Shown here: positions 30,066-40,935 of the stretch, in pieces | Layout of the letters: every line of letters starts with the position of its first letter | Numbering within the stretch: the stretch's first letter is position 1 | From: Tritrichomonas musculus | Lineage: Eukaryota; Parabasalia; Tritrichomonadida; Tritrichomonadidae | Direction: 5' to 3' | NCBI GenBank assembly: GCA_039105265.1 | Contig: JAPFFF010000034.1 | Coordinates: forward strand, 1,302,001 to 1,366,000 | DNA: 64,000 bases | The notes under the pieces: generated by a model | Told to the model about the DNA's origin: nothing | The model's database searches: none | What the model saw: only the letters and a program-made list of their open reading frames with translations | Made by a program: the position numbers and the translations under genes

Positions 30066-33000
30066 ATGGATAAATTAGCATTTCAAGATATTTCTTCTCA
30101 ATGCTTGAAACTGGTTAAAAATATTAATGCTACAGTCATTCAAAATCTATATACTAAATTCAGGTTTTCAATTTTATCTTCCCAAATCAATCAAAATGAA
30201 TCCCAAATCAAAGATTTCTTAAAGAAATCATTTAAAGAATTCAAATTCATTACATATAAATATTCAAAAATGCCCAAATTGATTTTAAATTCACAAGTTG
30301 TAGCAGAAAATAATCCAAATATATCAGAAAATAGTATTGATGTCATTATATGCACAGAAGATAATGTTTTTATACTTGAAAAAATTGATAATGTGCTAAT
30401 TAGTGAATTATTTGATGAAATAAAGTCTAATGTAGCTATTATTAATTTAAATCAGAAAGATTTATCGATTTCTGAAGAGATCAACAATTTTATAACTTTA
30501 TATTTCAAACAAATCCAAAGAGATGATTTTCTTAACTTCACATTAGAACCAATTTTAGTTTATTCAATCAGAAGATATTTTATGCCTTCGAACTTTTTCA
30601 AAGATCCTACATTTTTTATATTTAAAGACCAAAAACAAGATTATCATGATACAAAAGACCAATTTATTCAAGAGAAACTCCAAAATATATTCCAAGCAAA
30701 AAATGACCAAGTCCAAAAGAAAGAACAAATTAAAGAGTTTTTAATGACTATAAAAGACGACCAAATAACAACAGAAAATCTTCGACCAACAATTTACGAT
30801 TTTGATGAATTTGATTTCATTGAATTAAGAAAGATTAATAACACATCAACTTCATTTTTTCACTTAGTTATGCACAAAGAAAGCCTTCATATTTTTTTGG
30901 TTAAAAAAGCAAAAACTCAATTCGAAAAATATGAAATTGATTTTTGTAAGAATTACCATCATCGATGCTTTACTCATTTTTATGGATTTGTTAAAAAACA
31001 AGGAAAAATACAAGGACTTGTTTATGAATTTATGAGTAATGGAGATCTTTGTTCATTTATTAAAAATAGTCCAAACAAAGCAAACGACATTTTTTGCTTT
31101 ATGACAATGACACGCATTTGCAGAGGAATTGAATATCTTCAATCTCAAAAACTAATTCATCGAGATTTGAAACCTTCAAATATTCTTCTTAATCACGATT
31201 TAATTCCATTCATTTCTGACTTTGAAACAATAAGATCAATTGAAAATTCAAATGAAGGAGAAGAATCCAATGATAACTTTACCTATGACTTTGCATCATT
31301 ACTTTATGGATCACCAGAGCAATATTATCACATTGATATTTCATATCCAACAGATATATACTCATTTGGGGCCATTATTTACTTTCTCTTTGAGAAAAAT
31401 GATATGATTGATATAAGTATGGAAGAATCATTAATCTATGAAAGAATTAAAAGAGGTGAGATTCCAGAGATGAAAAATGCTTCGAAAAATATTGCAAAAT
31501 TGTATCATTCAACAATTTTGTTTAAATCAGAAGACAGAATTTCGTTGAATGAAATTTTGGAGATTATTAAGGAAGAATTTTTTTCTTTTTCTTATATTGA
31601 AAAAAGTTTTGTTGATGAGAATTATAAAGGCATAACAACTGAAATTCTTCAATATTTTCATGAAATCATTCTTTTATTCTCCAATATTGATTCATTAGAT
31701 ATTTACTTGAGGAAGATGCTTAGTTTTGAGGTATTAGATCTGTTTAATTCTATTGATATATCTACAATTAATCTTCAATTGGGGAAAATTTATTATGGGG
31801 GATTAACTGTTGAAGAAGACTTTACTAAAGCAAAAAAATATTTCGAAATTTCAGCCAACCAAGGAAATTCTGATGCATTATTACTATTAGGAAATCTATT
31901 TTATTTTGGTTTTGGCGTTCAACAAGATTATTTAAAAGCCAAAGAATATTATGAAAAATCAGAGAAGCAAAATAATTCAGATGCTTTGGTTTCTATTGGT
32001 AATCTTTATCTTGAAGGCGATGGAGTTGAAAAAGATTACTCAAAAGCAAAAGAATACTTTCATTTAGCAGTTCAAAAAAACAATTCTAGAGCTTTGATTT
32101 CTCTTGGAGTATTATATTATTTTGGAAAAGGAGTTCAAAAAGATTACTTAAAAACAAAATTTTATAATGAACAAGCAGCCAAACAAAATGATCGTAATGC
32201 AATTATAAATCTAAGTCAGCTTTATTATTCTGGAGAAGGAGTTGAACAAGATTACTTAAAAGCTAAAGAATTATTAGAATTGGCAATTCAAAATAATAGT
32301 ATTCGTGCTTTCACCATACTTGGGTGTCTATATCTCGAAGGCAAAGGTGTTTCAAAAGATTACTCAAAAGCAAAAGAATATTTTGAATTGGCTTTTCGAT
32401 TAAACGATCCACAAGGTGCAATTTGTCTTGGAAATCTCTATTATTTTGGATTTGGTGTTAAACGAAATTTTTTCAAATCAAAAGAATATTACGAAATAGC
32501 AGTTAAAAAAAAAGAATCACAAGCATTAGTAAATTTAGGGAATCTTTATTTATTTGGTAATGGAGTTAAACAAGATTGTGTTAAGGCAATAGAGTACTTT
32601 GAAGAAGCAGCAAAACAAAAAAATGTTCAAGGAATGATTACTTTAGGAATCCTTTATTTTGAAGGAAAATTTGCACCGATTAATTTTGCGAAAGCAAGAG
32701 AATATTTTGAATTAGCAGCTGAACAAAATCATCCAGAAGCTCTGCTTTTTTTAGGAAACATTTATTTAAACGCTTATGGAGTTCAACATGATTTAAAGAA
32801 AGCAAAAGAATACTTCGAATTATCAGGTGAAAAAAAGAATCCAGTTGCTCTTTATATTTTAGGTAATATGTATTTCAATGGAATTGGTGTTGAGCGTGAT
32901 TTTGCTATTGCAAAATATTATTATGAATTATCATCTGATTTAGATAATCCAATTGCCAGTAACGCTTTAGGATGCATTTATTTCTATGGTCATGAAATTG

Positions 33001-35963
33001 ATATTAATTATGCATTATCAAGAAAATATTTTGAATTATCGGCCAAATTAAACAATCCATTTGGAATCCATAATTTAAAAAATCATTTTATTAATAATCT
33101 TGATATGAATCCATCTTTTATCAATACAAAAGAATATTTTGAGTTAATTAACACACCAATTGATTCCGAAGCTTTATTTAATATAGGATATCAATATTTT
33201 TTGGGCAAAAATTTTATGAAAGCTAAAAAATTTTTTGAATTATCTGCTCAGCAAAATAATTCAAAAGCATTACTTATGTTAGGAATCATTTATTTTAATG
33301 GCCTTTTTGTTCAACGAAATTATCAAATGGCTAAACATTATTACAATTTATCATTAGAAAATGGTAATTTATTAGCTTTAATATATTTAGGTAATATGTA
33401 TTATTATGGAAAAGGTGTTGAAAAAGACTTTGTAAAAGCAAGAGACTATTATGAAAAAGCAACTCAAGAAGATAATAATCTGAATTCAGAAGCATTTTTA
33501 CATCTAGGACAAATATATGATTTTGGTCAAGGTGTTGAACAAAATTTTTCGAAAGCTAAAGAATATTATGAAGATGCAACCCAACTTAACAATTCATCAG
33601 CATTTGTGTGTTTAGGAACTTTGTTTTATTATGGGAGAGGAGTCAAGCAAGATTATTTGAAAGCTAAAGAATATTTTGAAATATCTGCTAAATTTAACGA
33701 TCATGAAGCATTTTGTTGTTTAGGAACTTTATATAATGAAGGAAAAGGTGTTGACCAAGATTATTCAAAAGCCAAATATTATTATGAATTGTCAGCTCAA
33801 CAAAATAATTCATTGGCATTAAATAACTTGGGTGATCTTTATTATTTTGGGCATGGAGTTCCACAAAATTTTTTGAAAGCAAAAGAATTTTATGAAATTT
33901 CTGCTAATCATTTAAATGATTCAAATGCTTTCGTTAAATTAGGATATTTATATTTTTTGGGCCATGGCGTTAAACAAGATTATTCAATGGCAAAAAGACT
34001 TTATGAAATTGCAGCTAATCAAAATAATCCTTTTGCTTTTCATAATTTGGGTAATATGTATTTGAATGGAATAGGAATTGAACAAAATATTTCAATAGCT
34101 ATTAACTATTACGAATTATCAGCAAATTTGTATAATCAATCTGCTCTTTTAGCATTAGCAGATATTTATTCATATGGAAAATTTGGAATTAAACAAGATT
34201 ATTCAAAAGCAATAAAGTATTTAGAAATTTTATGTGATTTAAATAATCCAGATGGACTCAATTCGTTAGGATTAATGTATGAATTTGGTACTGGTGTTCC
34301 AAGAAATTACGAAAAAGCAAGAAAACTTTTTGAATTAGCATCTAAACAAGACGGATCAGCTAGTTTTGTTAATTTAGGAATTATATATTTATATGGTAGA
34401 GGCTGTCCAAAAGATTATCCAAGAGCTAAATATTATTTTGAAAAGTCAGCTAAATTAAATTATTCAGATGCTTTTTTTTTACTAGGTATAATGTATTTTA
34501 AAGGTATGGGTGTTGATCAAAATTATGAAATATTAATTAAATATTTTGAAAAAGCAGCAGAACTCCAAAATATTACAGCTCTCATTAGATTAACTATATG
34601 TTATTTACAAGGGGAAGGTGTTGATAAAAATTATGAAAAAGCCAAAAAATATATTGAATTTCCAGTAAGACAAAACAATTCAACTGCTCTTTTAGTTTTG
34701 GCAATAATGTATTTAAAAGGATATGGTTTTGATAAAGATTATGAAAAAGCAAGAAAATATTTAGAATTATCAGCATTACAAAATAATACATTAGCTTTAT
34801 ATACAATTGCTGGCATGTATTCATCTGGATACTATTGTGACTCTGATATTAATAAAGCAATTCAATACCTTGAAAAATGTATTAGTATTTGTTCTACACT
34901 AGGATCTACAAATTCAAGTTTTTATATTGATTTTGAAGATAATACAAAGTATTATAATTCATATAATGATCTTGGCTTGATTTATATCACTGTTTTTAAT
35001 GATGTTGAAAAAGGCGAAAAATATATTAAAATTGCTGCTTTAAATGAATATCCTTTCGCTCAGAATAATTTTGGTTTATTGAATCAGTTGTATTTGAATA
35101 ACAAATCTGATCCCGAATACATGTATACAAGATCATCAGAAAATAACTTAGCTCTTGCTGATTTCAATCTTGGTAACTTGAAGGAAGCAAAAGGAGAAAT
35201 TGAAGAGTCAATTAAGTTTTATATAAAAGCATCAAATAATGAAGATGCTCCTTTTCTGTTTCATGGTGATGAATATGAGGATGATAGACTTTTAATCTCT
35301 CAAACTTTCATCATTTGTTATACTAATTTGAAACTTACAGAGTATTATTTTTCAAAGGGAGAATATGATGAATCTAAAAAATTCTTCATTAAATCTTTTG
35401 CCAAAATTAAAAATGACGATGATTTTGATCATATTTATCAATTTAGGTTTATATGGAAATCATCTAAAAACATGTTTTCTTATCTGAAATCATTCATTTT
35501 AAACTTCCCTAAATTTAATCTATTGAATCAACCTAATTTGAACAATGATTTAATCAATGATTTGAAGTTGAATAATGAAAATGATAGTTCTGAATTAATA
35601 AATTCAAGATTAAAAGATGAAAAAATATTAGTTTTGTTAAATAAAAATTACGCCAAAAAAGAAGAAAAATTTGATGATTACAAAAAAGATGAATTCGAAA
35701 ATGATATCATAGATGATGATAAATATATTTTCAATGATCCAGGAAAATTTTTTGATTTTGTTATTGAAAATAAAAACATAAAAAGTGCATTTATTAATGA
35801 AATCAGAGGTTTAATTCAAGTTATGAAGAAAATTTTATTTTCTCCTCCATATCTAATTTTGTTTGGCAGAATAAATATTGAAAGAAAGAAACCAAAAACC
35901 TCAATTAATCAATCTCCTAATGAAATAAACCAAATTTTTTATGAAGGATTTGAAGATGCATGA
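30066..35963 (+). CDS. Protein kinase with about 30 Sel1-like repeats
   Basis: This is a 1965-residue protein. Residues 1-230 are an N-terminal helical domain of unknown role. A kinase domain follows (about 260-510), with a candidate ATP-binding Lys in IFLVKKA (about 280), the catalytic loop HRDLKPSNIL (H365, D367, N372), a magnesium motif that reads DFE (385-387) where DFG is normal, and SPEQYY in place of APE. From about 560 to 1640 come roughly 30 Sel1 repeats of about 36 residues (LGNLYYFGxGVxxDYxKAKEYFE), then a divergent helical tail. Sel1 arrays form protein-binding superhelices. Kinase/Sel1 fusions are a large family in trichomonads, so this is a signalling scaffold of unknown target. 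The DFE change may lower or alter catalysis. Repeat units differ, so expansion is old. No TCA initiator is obvious; TTCAAAAACTTGAA lies about 35 bp upstream. Confidence 0.9.
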   Translation: MDKLAFQDISSQCLKLVKNINATVIQNLYTKFRFSILSSQINQNESQIKDFLKKSFKEFKFITYKYSKMPKLILNSQVVAENNPNISENSIDVIICTEDNVFILEKIDNVLISELFDEIKSNVAIINLNQKDLSISEEINNFITLYFKQIQRDDFLNFTLEPILVYSIRRYFMPSNFFKDPTFFIFKDQKQDYHDTKDQFIQEKLQNIFQAKNDQVQKKEQIKEFLMTIKDDQITTENLRPTIYDFDEFDFIELRKINNTSTSFFHLVMHKESLHIFLVKKAKTQFEKYEIDFCKNYHHRCFTHFYGFVKKQGKIQGLVYEFMSNGDLCSFIKNSPNKANDIFCFMTMTRICRGIEYLQSQKLIHRDLKPSNILLNHDLIPFISDFETIRSIENSNEGEESNDNFTYDFASLLYGSPEQYYHIDISYPTDIYSFGAIIYFLFEKNDMIDISMEESLIYERIKRGEIPEMKNASKNIAKLYHSTILFKSEDRISLNEILEIIKEEFFSFSYIEKSFVDENYKGITTEILQYFHEIILLFSNIDSLDIYLRKMLSFEVLDLFNSIDISTINLQLGKIYYGGLTVEEDFTKAKKYFEISANQGNSDALLLLGNLFYFGFGVQQDYLKAKEYYEKSEKQNNSDALVSIGNLYLEGDGVEKDYSKAKEYFHLAVQKNNSRALISLGVLYYFGKGVQKDYLKTKFYNEQAAKQNDRNAIINLSQLYYSGEGVEQDYLKAKELLELAIQNNSIRAFTILGCLYLEGKGVSKDYSKAKEYFELAFRLNDPQGAICLGNLYYFGFGVKRNFFKSKEYYEIAVKKKESQALVNLGNLYLFGNGVKQDCVKAIEYFEEAAKQKNVQGMITLGILYFEGKFAPINFAKAREYFELAAEQNHPEALLFLGNIYLNAYGVQHDLKKAKEYFELSGEKKNPVALYILGNMYFNGIGVERDFAIAKYYYELSSDLDNPIASNALGCIYFYGHEIDINYALSRKYFELSAKLNNPFGIHNLKNHFINNLDMNPSFINTKEYFELINTPIDSEALFNIGYQYFLGKNFMKAKKFFELSAQQNNSKALLMLGIIYFNGLFVQRNYQMAKHYYNLSLENGNLLALIYLGNMYYYGKGVEKDFVKARDYYEKATQEDNNLNSEAFLHLGQIYDFGQGVEQNFSKAKEYYEDATQLNNSSAFVCLGTLFYYGRGVKQDYLKAKEYFEISAKFNDHEAFCCLGTLYNEGKGVDQDYSKAKYYYELSAQQNNSLALNNLGDLYYFGHGVPQNFLKAKEFYEISANHLNDSNAFVKLGYLYFLGHGVKQDYSMAKRLYEIAANQNNPFAFHNLGNMYLNGIGIEQNISIAINYYELSANLYNQSALLALADIYSYGKFGIKQDYSKAIKYLEILCDLNNPDGLNSLGLMYEFGTGVPRNYEKARKLFELASKQDGSASFVNLGIIYLYGRGCPKDYPRAKYYFEKSAKLNYSDAFFLLGIMYFKGMGVDQNYEILIKYFEKAAELQNITALIRLTICYLQGEGVDKNYEKAKKYIEFPVRQNNSTALLVLAIMYLKGYGFDKDYEKARKYLELSALQNNTLALYTIAGMYSSGYYCDSDINKAIQYLEKCISICSTLGSTNSSFYIDFEDNTKYYNSYNDLGLIYITVFNDVEKGEKYIKIAALNEYPFAQNNFGLLNQLYLNNKSDPEYMYTRSSENNLALADFNLGNLKEAKGEIEESIKFYIKASNNEDAPFLFHGDEYEDDRLLISQTFIICYTNLKLTEYYFSKGEYDESKKFFIKSFAKIKNDDDFDHIYQFRFIWKSSKNMFSYLKSFILNFPKFNLLNQPNLNNDLINDLKLNNENDSSELINSRLKDEKILVLLNKNYAKKEEKFDDYKKDEFENDIIDDDKYIFNDPGKFFDFVIENKNIKSAFINEIRGLIQVMKKILFSPPYLILFGRINIERKKPKTSINQSPNEINQIFYEGFEDA

Positions 35964-36491
35964 TGCTTAAATAGCATTTATTGAGCCTACGATAAACAAT
36001 TTCTGAGTGGTTTATAAAAGATATTTTAGCAGCAATGTATTTTTTTTTTTTTTAAATATTAAAATAAAGAAACAATATACATTAAAAATAGCCGTTAATT
36101 ATCGACTTCATTTCAAGATTCTTGTCAATTCTTCCTTTTTGAAAGATCTACTTTTGAAGATATTCTTACCCACTTGCTCATCTTATTGATCAAAGTATTG
36201 CTTCATGTCGTAATCAAGAAAGGCTACCAAAATTCGCGAAATAGACATGAAAAATATTTTTTCATGATTTAAATATTTAAATGAAAAATTTGTTGAGTAT
36301 GAAGAAAAAAACTCAAATTTTGTAAACAAGAGTTAAATTGTATTGATTATGAAAAATCAATAGTATACTATACTCATTAAATTATCGAGCATTTTTAAAA
36401 AAAAAAAAAAAAAAAATCTTAACGTCTTTTATTCAAGTGACATCATTTTATGCAGGGACATTATTTTATACCTACCTGTATGTTGAGATAG
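35964..36491. other. Intergenic, AT-rich
   Basis: Between the kinase stop and a transposon derivative. A short stretch near 36120-36240 has a coding-like texture but is broken, and no family is recognised. Confidence 0.4.
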
Positions 36492-36499
36492 ATTATAAG

Positions 36500-37428
36500 T
36501 AGGGATGGGAAACGGGCGCCCGAAACGTGCCCGGGCAATGTCAGATTGGTCATATCACCGGGCAAGAATGGGCACAAACGTCTTTTTTACATTGCCCGTT
36601 TTTTCTCGTTCTTGCCCATTTGATTGTTAAATTGATTGCCCGTTCATCATTTTCTTTCCTGCCCGTAAATTTTATGAAATAGTAAAAGCTGCTTGTTCGA
36701 TTTTCGTCGAATCTTTTTTTTTTTTCAATTTCTCCTCCTATATTCCATGTTGAAAATATTTATTCATATCATTATGATTGCAATTTATTTTTCATTTTTT
36801 ATAAACAATAAGAAAATGATTTTTTTATAAACTTGTTTAAATGAAAATATTATCACTTTTTTTTTACTCTTTTTTTGGCATATATAAAAAATTTTGATTT
36901 TTTGTTATTCTTAAAATGCATAATTTTTTATTCCCACAAGTATTTCATTAACTGTATAGTTTATTTTCAATATCTCAAAATTTAATTTGTTCGAAAAAGT
37001 TTTATTTATGAACTTATAGTTAGAATAGCATATATATTATTATACATAATATCTAAATGAAATTTTTGTGTGATCAGATATGTAAATGTGATTTTTTTAA
37101 TTTAATTATATTTAAAATATAAAATATAATATATTCATGCATTTTTTTAAACAAAAATCATTCATAAACTTTATTTTGTAAAAGCTTTTTTCAAAAAAAA
37201 AAAAAAAAAAAAAGTTCGGAAAATATTCGAACCAAATTCTTTTTTATGAAAATGGGCCGCCCCGGGCAATTGCCCAAAAAAGTGGAAACGGGCACTGCTT
37301 CGCCCGAAAAAACGTAAATAACCGTTTTGCCCGGGCAGCCCATTTTGCCCGTAAATTTGCCCGGGCATGCCCGGGCAGTACGTTTATTTCGGGCCCATTG
37401 CCCGCCCGGTGCCCGTTTCCCATCCCTA
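36500..37428. mobile_element. Non-autonomous hAT-like DNA transposon
   Basis: The ends are inverted repeats TAGGGATGGGAAACGGGC and GCCCGTTTCCCATCCCTA. Both sides carry the perfect 8-bp target duplication ATTATAAG (36492-36499 and 37429-37436). An 8-bp duplication with a YAGGGRTGG-type end fits the hAT superfamily. Both subterminal regions are packed with GCCCGGGCA-like palindromes, making GC islands in AT-rich DNA and probably serving as transposase-binding sites. The middle is AT-rich and encodes nothing recognisable, so a transposase from elsewhere is required. Confidence 0.88.
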
Positions 37429-37643
37429 ATTATAAGAAATGCCGTATAAAAATTTCTCGTACCAATTAATATTAAAAGAATTGAATATTAAACTCATTTA
37501 TCCCATCTAAATTTTATTTTAATATGATGAATAGGCAAATGTTATTTATAATTTTTTGAGTTCGAAAGATCAAAAATTAAATGTTTATTAACAATGATAA
37601 AATTTTGAGATTTGATTAGGATGACAATTAATTATATAATTGT

Positions 37644-39260
37644 TTAATGACCATTTTTCATTAGACATTTTGTCATTTTTTTTATCAAATCAAGTGGCAA
37701 AAAATCAAGCCTATTGATCAATGAACAAATCATTTTTTCTGATAAATATTTTGTCATTGTTTTAACTGTGTAATCAATATTAAATTTATTTATCAAATTC
37801 ATTTTAAAGAATCTAACAAACAAATCTTCATCATAATATTGAATTGCCATGCTAACATCAAAAAACTTCATTTTAATTTTCACATCCAATAAATAATTTG
37901 TTATTTCATGGTCATTTTGCAATGACAACATAAAAATATCATCTAAATCTAATTTGCTTGTTAAAGCGTTATAACATAATTTAAATGATTCTAATGCCAT
38001 GCGATTAATACAATTTTCAACAAGGTGAATGTAACTGTCATTTAATTGTTTTGGTCTCCAATATTTGTAAAGAAATTTGAAGAGATCATAGTCACCACAA
38101 GTGCGGGTAAGAATGCATGATTCATCATTCAATGATTTTATATTTGAATTTCTATTGATGAGTATCATTCTAGGAAGACATTTCTTAATTATATCAAGTT
38201 TAAATGAAAAAAGTGAACTCTCAATTGAATAGTAATTCAAATCTTTGTATTGTTCTTCTTCATAAAAAATATCCTGCTTACATTCGATTTCAAAATAACT
38301 TTCTTCAATCTCATCTGCATAGTTCTCTAAATAATAATCCAAAAGATCTTGTCTGTTGGTCAATATCGGCTGCGAACATGTGTTTGGATCATGGCACTTT
38401 TGCTCACATAAATGAATAATGTCAAAATTGCGTCCAAAATAAGCAAAGAGGATGAGATCATCATCTATGTCTGTGTCGTCTTGCATCCATAAATATTTGA
38501 ATATCTTGATTGATCCGTAAATGGCAGCTATTTTAATCAAAGTGAGCTGTTGTTCTATCGTTCGTGCTCTCTCATATTCAGAGAATTCAATTTTTGTGTT
38601 CAAATTGTAATTATTTTGTGATATTAAGGATTGAAATGTGTCGATATCATCCTCTCGAATTGCTGTGTAAAGTGGTAATGGATGATAATTCAAATTCCTA
38701 TAAAAGAGGTGACTTTGACGGTTATTTTTGACAAAATTATAAAATTTTATTTCTTCTGCTCTTGCTTCACATTGTAACATAGCTGATCTTTTCGCTGCAT
38801 ATTCTGGATCATACTCTTCGATTTCTGGTAGGAAATTAATGAAAATGGTATTTCTCAAAAAAGAACAATCAATGATAGATTTAATTGAAAAAAAATTTTT
38901 GGAAAATAGATAATTAATTGCATTAGGGAAATGATTTAAACGCATAATCATTTCATTTTCAGTGACTCCTGTGTTTTTCAAATCATTCTTAAAATGAATG
39001 AAAATATCTAAAAAAAGTTCCATTGTTTTAAAATTATATTCGGCTGATAATGCAACATTGAAAAAGAAAAAAGATGAATTTGCATGATCTTTGAAAAAGA
39101 TTTTTTGGTTAGTTTGGATATAATTAATTGTATCCTGATATGTTTCACTACTTAAGTATACAAGTTTTTCTTTGAAAGTCTCTATTACGTCGTATTTTTC
39201 TTTATTTTTTAAGAAGAAATTATCGACATCGTTTTTGATTTGGGCCATTTCTTGTATCAT
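37644..39260 (-). CDS. DUF3447 ankyrin-family protein
   Basis: This is a 538-residue protein if started at the ATG at 39258-39260; the frame extends seven codons upstream only to a TTG. An initiator-like TCACATTTTTTC overlaps those upstream codons, which supports the ATG. The DUF3447 region is seen in LIKIAAIYGSIKIFKYLW followed by LILFAYFGRNFDIIHLCEQK. The C-terminal 200 residues form degenerate ankyrin-like helical pairs but no canonical TALH repeat. Unlike the other two family members in the window, it is a single uninterrupted gene with no stray ankyrin cores downstream. An ATTCAAAAAGTT word lies about 90 bp upstream. The stop forms TAAA. The role is presumably as a binding scaffold. Confidence 0.8.
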   Translation of the reverse strand: MIQEMAQIKNDVDNFFLKNKEKYDVIETFKEKLVYLSSETYQDTINYIQTNQKIFFKDHANSSFFFFNVALSAEYNFKTMELFLDIFIHFKNDLKNTGVTENEMIMRLNHFPNAINYLFSKNFFSIKSIIDCSFLRNTIFINFLPEIEEYDPEYAAKRSAMLQCEARAEEIKFYNFVKNNRQSHLFYRNLNYHPLPLYTAIREDDIDTFQSLISQNNYNLNTKIEFSEYERARTIEQQLTLIKIAAIYGSIKIFKYLWMQDDTDIDDDLILFAYFGRNFDIIHLCEQKCHDPNTCSQPILTNRQDLLDYYLENYADEIEESYFEIECKQDIFYEEEQYKDLNYYSIESSLFSFKLDIIKKCLPRMILINRNSNIKSLNDESCILTRTCGDYDLFKFLYKYWRPKQLNDSYIHLVENCINRMALESFKLCYNALTSKLDLDDIFMLSLQNDHEITNYLLDVKIKMKFFDVSMAIQYYDEDLFVRFFKMNLINKFNIDYTVKTMTKYLSEKMICSLINRLDFLPLDLIKKMTKCLMKNGH

Positions 39261-39348
39261 CTTGAAAAAATGTGATACCAAGATGATTTTTTATTTTGTC
39301 AAATTTGAATTAAAGAATTTTTAAATTTAAATTAAAAATTTTATTTTA

Positions 39349-39360
39349 ATTCAAAAAGTT
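39349..39360. promoter_or_regulatory. ATTCAAAAAGTT word
   Basis: An exact copy of the recurrent 12-mer lies about 90 bp upstream of the DUF3447 gene start. The function is inferred. Confidence 0.4.
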
Positions 39361-39680
39361 TATAGAAAAAAATTCAATTAAAATTTTTATATAAAAAAGA
39401 GAATTATCAACGAAATTTTTGATATATTGAGAAACTTTACACTTTTCGGACAAAATCCTCTCAATCTTATTTATTATAATATTGATGTATGAACTTATTT
39501 TGACTTGTTTTTTGGAATTAAATCATAAAAAAAAAAAAAAAAAAAAAAAATTGGTATATCAAAAAAGTTGCACTTTTCAGACAAAATGCTCTCAACTTTT
39601 TGGAATTGAATAGAAATGATTAAATCAGTCGCAAGAGGATCCCTCTTTATTTCACCAACGATGTTCGAACCAACTCCAAG

Positions 39681-40724
39681 CAGGGTTGGCCAACGTTGAC
39701 GTTAAAAATCGTTGAACAAAATTATATATCGTTGAATTGAATTACAACGACATTAAGGCCATCGATTGTAACCGTTTCAATTTGGTCATAACGACATGTT
39801 AACGTTGAAATAATGTTGAATCAATGGATTAAGTTAAAGATATGCTTATTGAAAAGTTGATTTTTTTTGAGAGACAACTTTTTCTGAAAAAAACTTTATC
39901 AATTCAAATTATATTTGGTATGATTTAATAAAGCATTATTATTTTGAAAAAATTAGTAAATATCATTATCATATCTATGTAAATACTAAATATATTTATG
40001 TTACAGAAAGGATAATTTAATTTTAAATCAACGACGATAGAAATAAAAAAGTGCCATTTTTTTGGAAGATCAATTTCAACGAAACACTTATTGTTGATCG
40101 TTGACGTTGAAATAACGAAGTTAACGTTGACAACCTTGGCTTTTGTATCCAGTGAACTGAGTGTCCATTTTCGACTTTTTGTAAAATGCTGTCACTTTTT
40201 GTGGACATAAAACTGCTTTTTTATTTAGTATTTTATTCAAAGATTTGTGTTGAAGTATCCAAATAATATTTTATATGATACTTTATTTTTACTTTAATAA
40301 ACTCATTAATATCAGAAAAAAAGCAATAATAAATGTCTTAAACACCTACTATTCTTAATTTTTAAAAAGCATCTCAAATATGAATTATAAACTTTTCAAA
40401 TTCACTAAGAATAATTTTGACCAAGAAGATCAACATTTGAAATAAAAAATAAAATTCAATGTAAATTTGGAGCGATATAATTGGTCAAACGAAATATGCA
40501 TTCAAAATAATCAATGAAAATTGAAAGGTGTATCCAAGATTGAATTAAAGTGTCCATTTTGGTGATTTTGGATCCTCAAATTCTCTCAAAAAATAACGAA
40601 CAAAAATGAGTATCCATTGGATACTTTTTGAATACAAACTCGTTTGGACACAAAAGCCTAGTTGACAACTAGCCACCAAAAGAGTGACGCCGTTGATCAA
40701 TTTTTTCAACATTGACCATCCCTG
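39681..40724. mobile_element. Non-autonomous hAT-like element with a nested insertion
   Basis: The ends are CAGGGTTGGCCAACGTTGA and, inverted, CAGGGATGGTCAATGTTGA, flanked by the perfect 8-bp duplication ACTCCAAG (39673-39680 and 40725-40732). The end sequence and duplication length are those of hAT elements. Without the nested insertion at 40135-40660 and its 9-bp duplication the element is about 0.5 kb and has no coding capacity. Words like GTTGACGTT recur inside, possibly as binding sites. Confidence 0.9.
40135..40660. mobile_element. Short terminal-inverted-repeat element, copy 1 (nested)
   Basis: Ends TTGGCTTTTGTATCCA and inverted TAGGCTTTTGTGTCCA form an imperfect terminal repeat. A 9-bp duplication GTTGACAAC flanks it (40126-40134 and 40661-40669), which marks insertion into the older hAT-like element. 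A near-identical copy lies at 49631-50149. A 9-bp duplication would suit a Mutator-like family. No coding sequence. Confidence 0.85.
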
Positions 40725-40935
40725 ACTCCAAGATTCTGAAACGAATATTGGCATACTCTGATAATCTGAATTTGATCAATACAAATAAATATGAAAAAAA
40801 AAATCATTTAGACTAAAAAAGCTTTTATTCAAAAAGTTATACAGTAGTGAATTTAATATGGTAACGGTATTTTTTTTTTGGTAACACTTTTTTTTAGTAA
40901 AAACATTTAAAAAATATAAATTGCAATTTTTCTCG

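Noticed and set aside
33694-34824. Minus-strand frames within the Sel1 array
   Set aside because: They are repeated shadows of the Sel1 units on the coding strand.
37171-37368. 65-codon frame with MPGQIYGQNGLPGQN-like repeats
   Set aside because: The repetition comes from the GCCCGGGCA subterminal palindromes of the hAT-like element.
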